6,131 bases of DNA. Source: Acidobacteriota bacterium (GTDB lineage: Bacteria > Acidobacteriota > Blastocatellia > Pyrinomonadales > Pyrinomonadaceae). Below are positions 4,652 through 6,131 of this stretch, one piece after another; within the stretch, counting starts at the first letter, position 1, and each line of letters begins with the position of its first letter. The stretch spans positions 1 to 6,131 of the forward strand of contig JAEWBM010000158.1 of assembly GCA_023391155.1 (NCBI GenBank), in the 5' to 3' direction. The position numbers and the translations under genes are program-made. Below the pieces are notes generated by a model. That model was not told where the DNA came from, did not search any database, and worked only from the letters and a program-made list of their open reading frames with translations.

Positions 4652-4940
4652 GGCGGGCAGATCTGATTACGAGCGGCTGCGTAGCGCTTTTGAAGAGGAG
4701 TTTCTTCACACCTTTGGCGGCTGTACGATCATCAAAAACATAAAGGGGCAGTATAAAGGCGTCGGAAGCGAGGTCCACACCGACCGGATAAGTCTGGTCT
4801 ACGCCGATACGCCCTTCGATCCGGACGAGCATTTTAAGGAAAATTCGGATTACACGGACGCTCTTCGCGAGGCGGCGCTTGAGGCCTCGGATGAAGAATC
4901 CATTTTAATAGCAGTTCACGAGTTATATCATTCGGTCTAA
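4608..4940 (+). CDS. conserved-looking hypothetical protein upstream of glmS
   Basis: 110 residues read from TTG 4608, the only plausible start before the conserved-looking core and preceded at good spacing by a strong Shine-Dalgarno. No domain of known function is recognised. The sequence has an IEIYLPEAG strand start at about 9-17, an acidic amphipathic helix (DYERLRSAFEEEFLHTFGG, about 20-38), TIIKNIKGQY at about 40-49, a DRISLVYADTPFDPDEHF segment at about 59-76, and a C-terminal helix-strand ending AVHELYHSV. It resembles from memory a family of uncharacterised small proteins annotated as hypothetical in cyanobacteria, which share the LP, TFGGCT, DRI-LIY-DTPF and C-terminal YHS patterns; this was not verified. 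The protein is acidic, with no signal peptide or membrane helix. It overlaps the 49-codon ORF by 44 bases and ends 6 bases before glmS, so it is probably transcribed with glmS. Confidence 0.75.
   Translation: MPLSKRARIEIYLPEAGRSDYERLRSAFEEEFLHTFGGCTIIKNIKGQYKGVGSEVHTDRISLVYADTPFDPDEHFKENSDYTDALREAALEASDEESILIAVHELYHSV
4642..4662 (+). repeat. 7-bp stem inverted repeat around the 49-codon ORF stop
   Basis: ATCTGCC (4642-4648) and GGCAGAT (4656-4662) are perfect arms around a 7-nt loop; the closing T/G pair adds a wobble. The stop codon TGA (4649-4651) of the 49-codon ORF begins the loop. The stem is GC-containing and would fold in mRNA inside the coding region of the next gene. It is not followed by a T run, so it is not an intrinsic terminator. 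It may be a dispersed REP-like palindrome or a translation-coupling structure. Confidence 0.4.
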
Positions 4941-4946
4941 TAATTT

Positions 4947-6131
4947 ATGTGTGGAATTGTAGGTTACGTTGGGAATAAACAGGTCGTGCCCCTCATCATT
5001 GACGGCCTAAGAAAGCTCGAGTATCGCGGGTATGACTCGGCGGGGATCGCTGTGGTGGACGAGGAGAAGCACCTCGAACTGCGGCGTGCGGAGGGGAAGC
5101 TCCGCAATCTGGAAGAGGCGGTCAGGCTGAATCCGCTGGACGGGACGTACGGGATCGGGCATACGCGGTGGGCGACGCACGGGCGTCCGACGGAAGAGAA
5201 TGCCCACCCGCACCGTGACCAATCGGGCAAGGTGGTGGTCGTTCATAACGGTATCATCGAGAATTATTTGACGCTGAAGGATCGGTTGGCTGAGCTTGGG
5301 AGCACCTTCAAGACCGAGACGGACACCGAGGTGATCGCCCATCTGATCGGGCACTATAAGGAAACCGAGGGCCGGACGCTGGAAGAGGCGGTGCGAATGG
5401 CGGCACAGGAGCTGCGGGGGATCTTTGCGCTCGCGATCATTTCGGTTGATGAGCCGGATACCGTAATTGCGGTGCGTGAAGGGCCGCCGGTGGTGGTCGG
5501 TTTGGGTGACGGGGAGTTTTTTGTCGCCTCGGATATTCCGCCGATACTGCAGCACACGCGCGATGTGTTTTTCCTGGGAGACAGGGAGATCGCCGTGCTG
5601 ACAAAAGACGCTGTCCGCGTCACGGATTTTGACGGCAATGTCGTCGAGCCGCAGCAGCAGCGGATCACATGGGACCCGATAATGGCCGAGAAGGGCGGCT
5701 TTAAGCACTTCATGCTCAAGGAGATATACGAGCAGCCGCGGGCGGTGCGGGATACGGTGCAGGGCCGCGTGTCGCTGGACACGGGAAGGGTTTATCTCGA
5801 GGAGATGGACATTTCGGAGGAAGAATTTCGTTCGCTGACATCGATAAAGATCGCGGCGTGCGGGACGTCGTGGCACGCGGGATTGGCGGGGAAGTACATG
5901 CTCGAAAAGCTGGCACGAGTGCCGGTCGAAGTTGATTATGCTTCGGAGTTCCGCTATCGAGACCCGGTGCTGAGCGAGACCGATCTGCTGATAGTCATCT
6001 CTCAATCGGGCGAGACGGCGGACACGATCGCGGCGATGCGCGAGGCTAAGCAGCAGGGCTGTAAGGTGCTGGCGGTCTGCAATGTTCAGGGGTCGATGAT
6101 CCACCGCGAGGCGGACGGTACGATACTGACG
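4947..6131 (+). CDS. glmS: GlmS, glutamine:fructose-6-phosphate aminotransferase (3' truncated by window end)
   Basis: First 395 codons of a gene normally about 610 codons long; it is open to the last base of the window. GlmS converts fructose-6-phosphate and glutamine to glucosamine-6-phosphate and glutamate in the cytosol, the first committed step towards UDP-GlcNAc. The N-terminal class II glutaminase domain begins MCGIVG, so Cys2 becomes the N-terminal nucleophile after Met removal. It has EYRGYDSAG at 25-33, HTRWATHG at 72-79, NAHPH at 85-89, HNGIIEN at 100-106 and TDTEV at 125-129. The linker includes KEIYEQP. The first SIS (sugar isomerase) domain shows ACGTS at 304-308, ASEFRYR at about 333-339 and SQSGETADT at 352-360. 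All glutaminase residues seem intact. It starts 6 bases after the hypothetical gene's stop with no Shine-Dalgarno, suggesting coupling. There is no room upstream for a glmS ribozyme. It is in the same directional cluster as yvcK and glmU. Confidence 0.97.
   Translation, partial: MCGIVGYVGNKQVVPLIIDGLRKLEYRGYDSAGIAVVDEEKHLELRRAEGKLRNLEEAVRLNPLDGTYGIGHTRWATHGRPTEENAHPHRDQSGKVVVVHNGIIENYLTLKDRLAELGSTFKTETDTEVIAHLIGHYKETEGRTLEEAVRMAAQELRGIFALAIISVDEPDTVIAVREGPPVVVGLGDGEFFVASDIPPILQHTRDVFFLGDREIAVLTKDAVRVTDFDGNVVEPQQQRITWDPIMAEKGGFKHFMLKEIYEQPRAVRDTVQGRVSLDTGRVYLEEMDISEEEFRSLTSIKIAACGTSWHAGLAGKYMLEKLARVPVEVDYASEFRYRDPVLSETDLLIVISQSGETADTIAAMREAKQQGCKVLAVCNVQGSMIHREADGTILT

Noticed and set aside
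4941..4946. glmS ribozyme or riboswitch upstream of glmS
   Set aside because: Only 6 bases separate glmS from the preceding coding sequence. No ribozyme fold could fit without lying in that gene, and no ribozyme core was recognised there.
5007..6104. Long open frame of 365 codons on the minus strand
   Set aside because: It lies entirely opposite glmS, whose plus-strand translation matches the family motif by motif. The minus-strand product is rich in Arg, His, Pro and Leu with no recognisable domain, as expected for an antisense shadow of GC-rich coding sequence.

Overview
This 6.1 kb window is bacterial chromosome of moderately high GC content. It is dense with genes on both strands, and its main theme is amino-sugar (UDP-GlcNAc) synthesis and sensing. 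The host cannot be named from the sequence alone. An MglA/MglB pair very close to the myxobacterial type, a YvcK/GlmR homologue, a BrnT toxin and weak Shine-Dalgarno signals at most starts together suggest an environmental phylum such as Acidobacteriota. That placement is an inference with low confidence.

Left part (1-1104, minus strand): a two-gene unit, mglB then mglA. It encodes a roadblock/LC7 protein and its Ras-like GTPase partner, the switch that sets cell polarity, motility or type IV pilus positioning in other bacteria. A 232-bp divergent intergenic region (1105-1336) holds a plausible promoter for mglBA, a small dyad in its leader, and an AT-rich hairpin just ahead of the plus-strand gene.

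Right part (1337-6131, plus strand): yvcK/glmR, glmU, a brnT-like toxin with a ribbon-helix-helix type antitoxin, a 49-codon basic small ORF overlapping a conserved-looking hypothetical gene, and the first 395 codons of glmS, which runs off the window. GlmS makes glucosamine-6-phosphate, the first committed step. GlmU makes UDP-GlcNAc, the end product. YvcK/GlmR is known in Bacillus to bind UDP-GlcNAc and to stimulate GlmS. Sensor, first enzyme and last enzyme are therefore in one directional cluster; only glmM is not seen.

The segment between glmU and glmS (about 3830-4946) looks like an accessory insertion. It contains the toxin-antitoxin module and an unexplained overlapping gene pair, is visibly more A-rich, and shows the only strong Shine-Dalgarno sequence in the window. 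The least explained part is the 4502-4940 pair: either a coupled two-gene unit read from a TTG start, or one gene interrupted by a single-base change in an A run. No rRNA, tRNA, CRISPR array or insertion sequence was seen, and no stretch longer than 300 bases lacks a gene.
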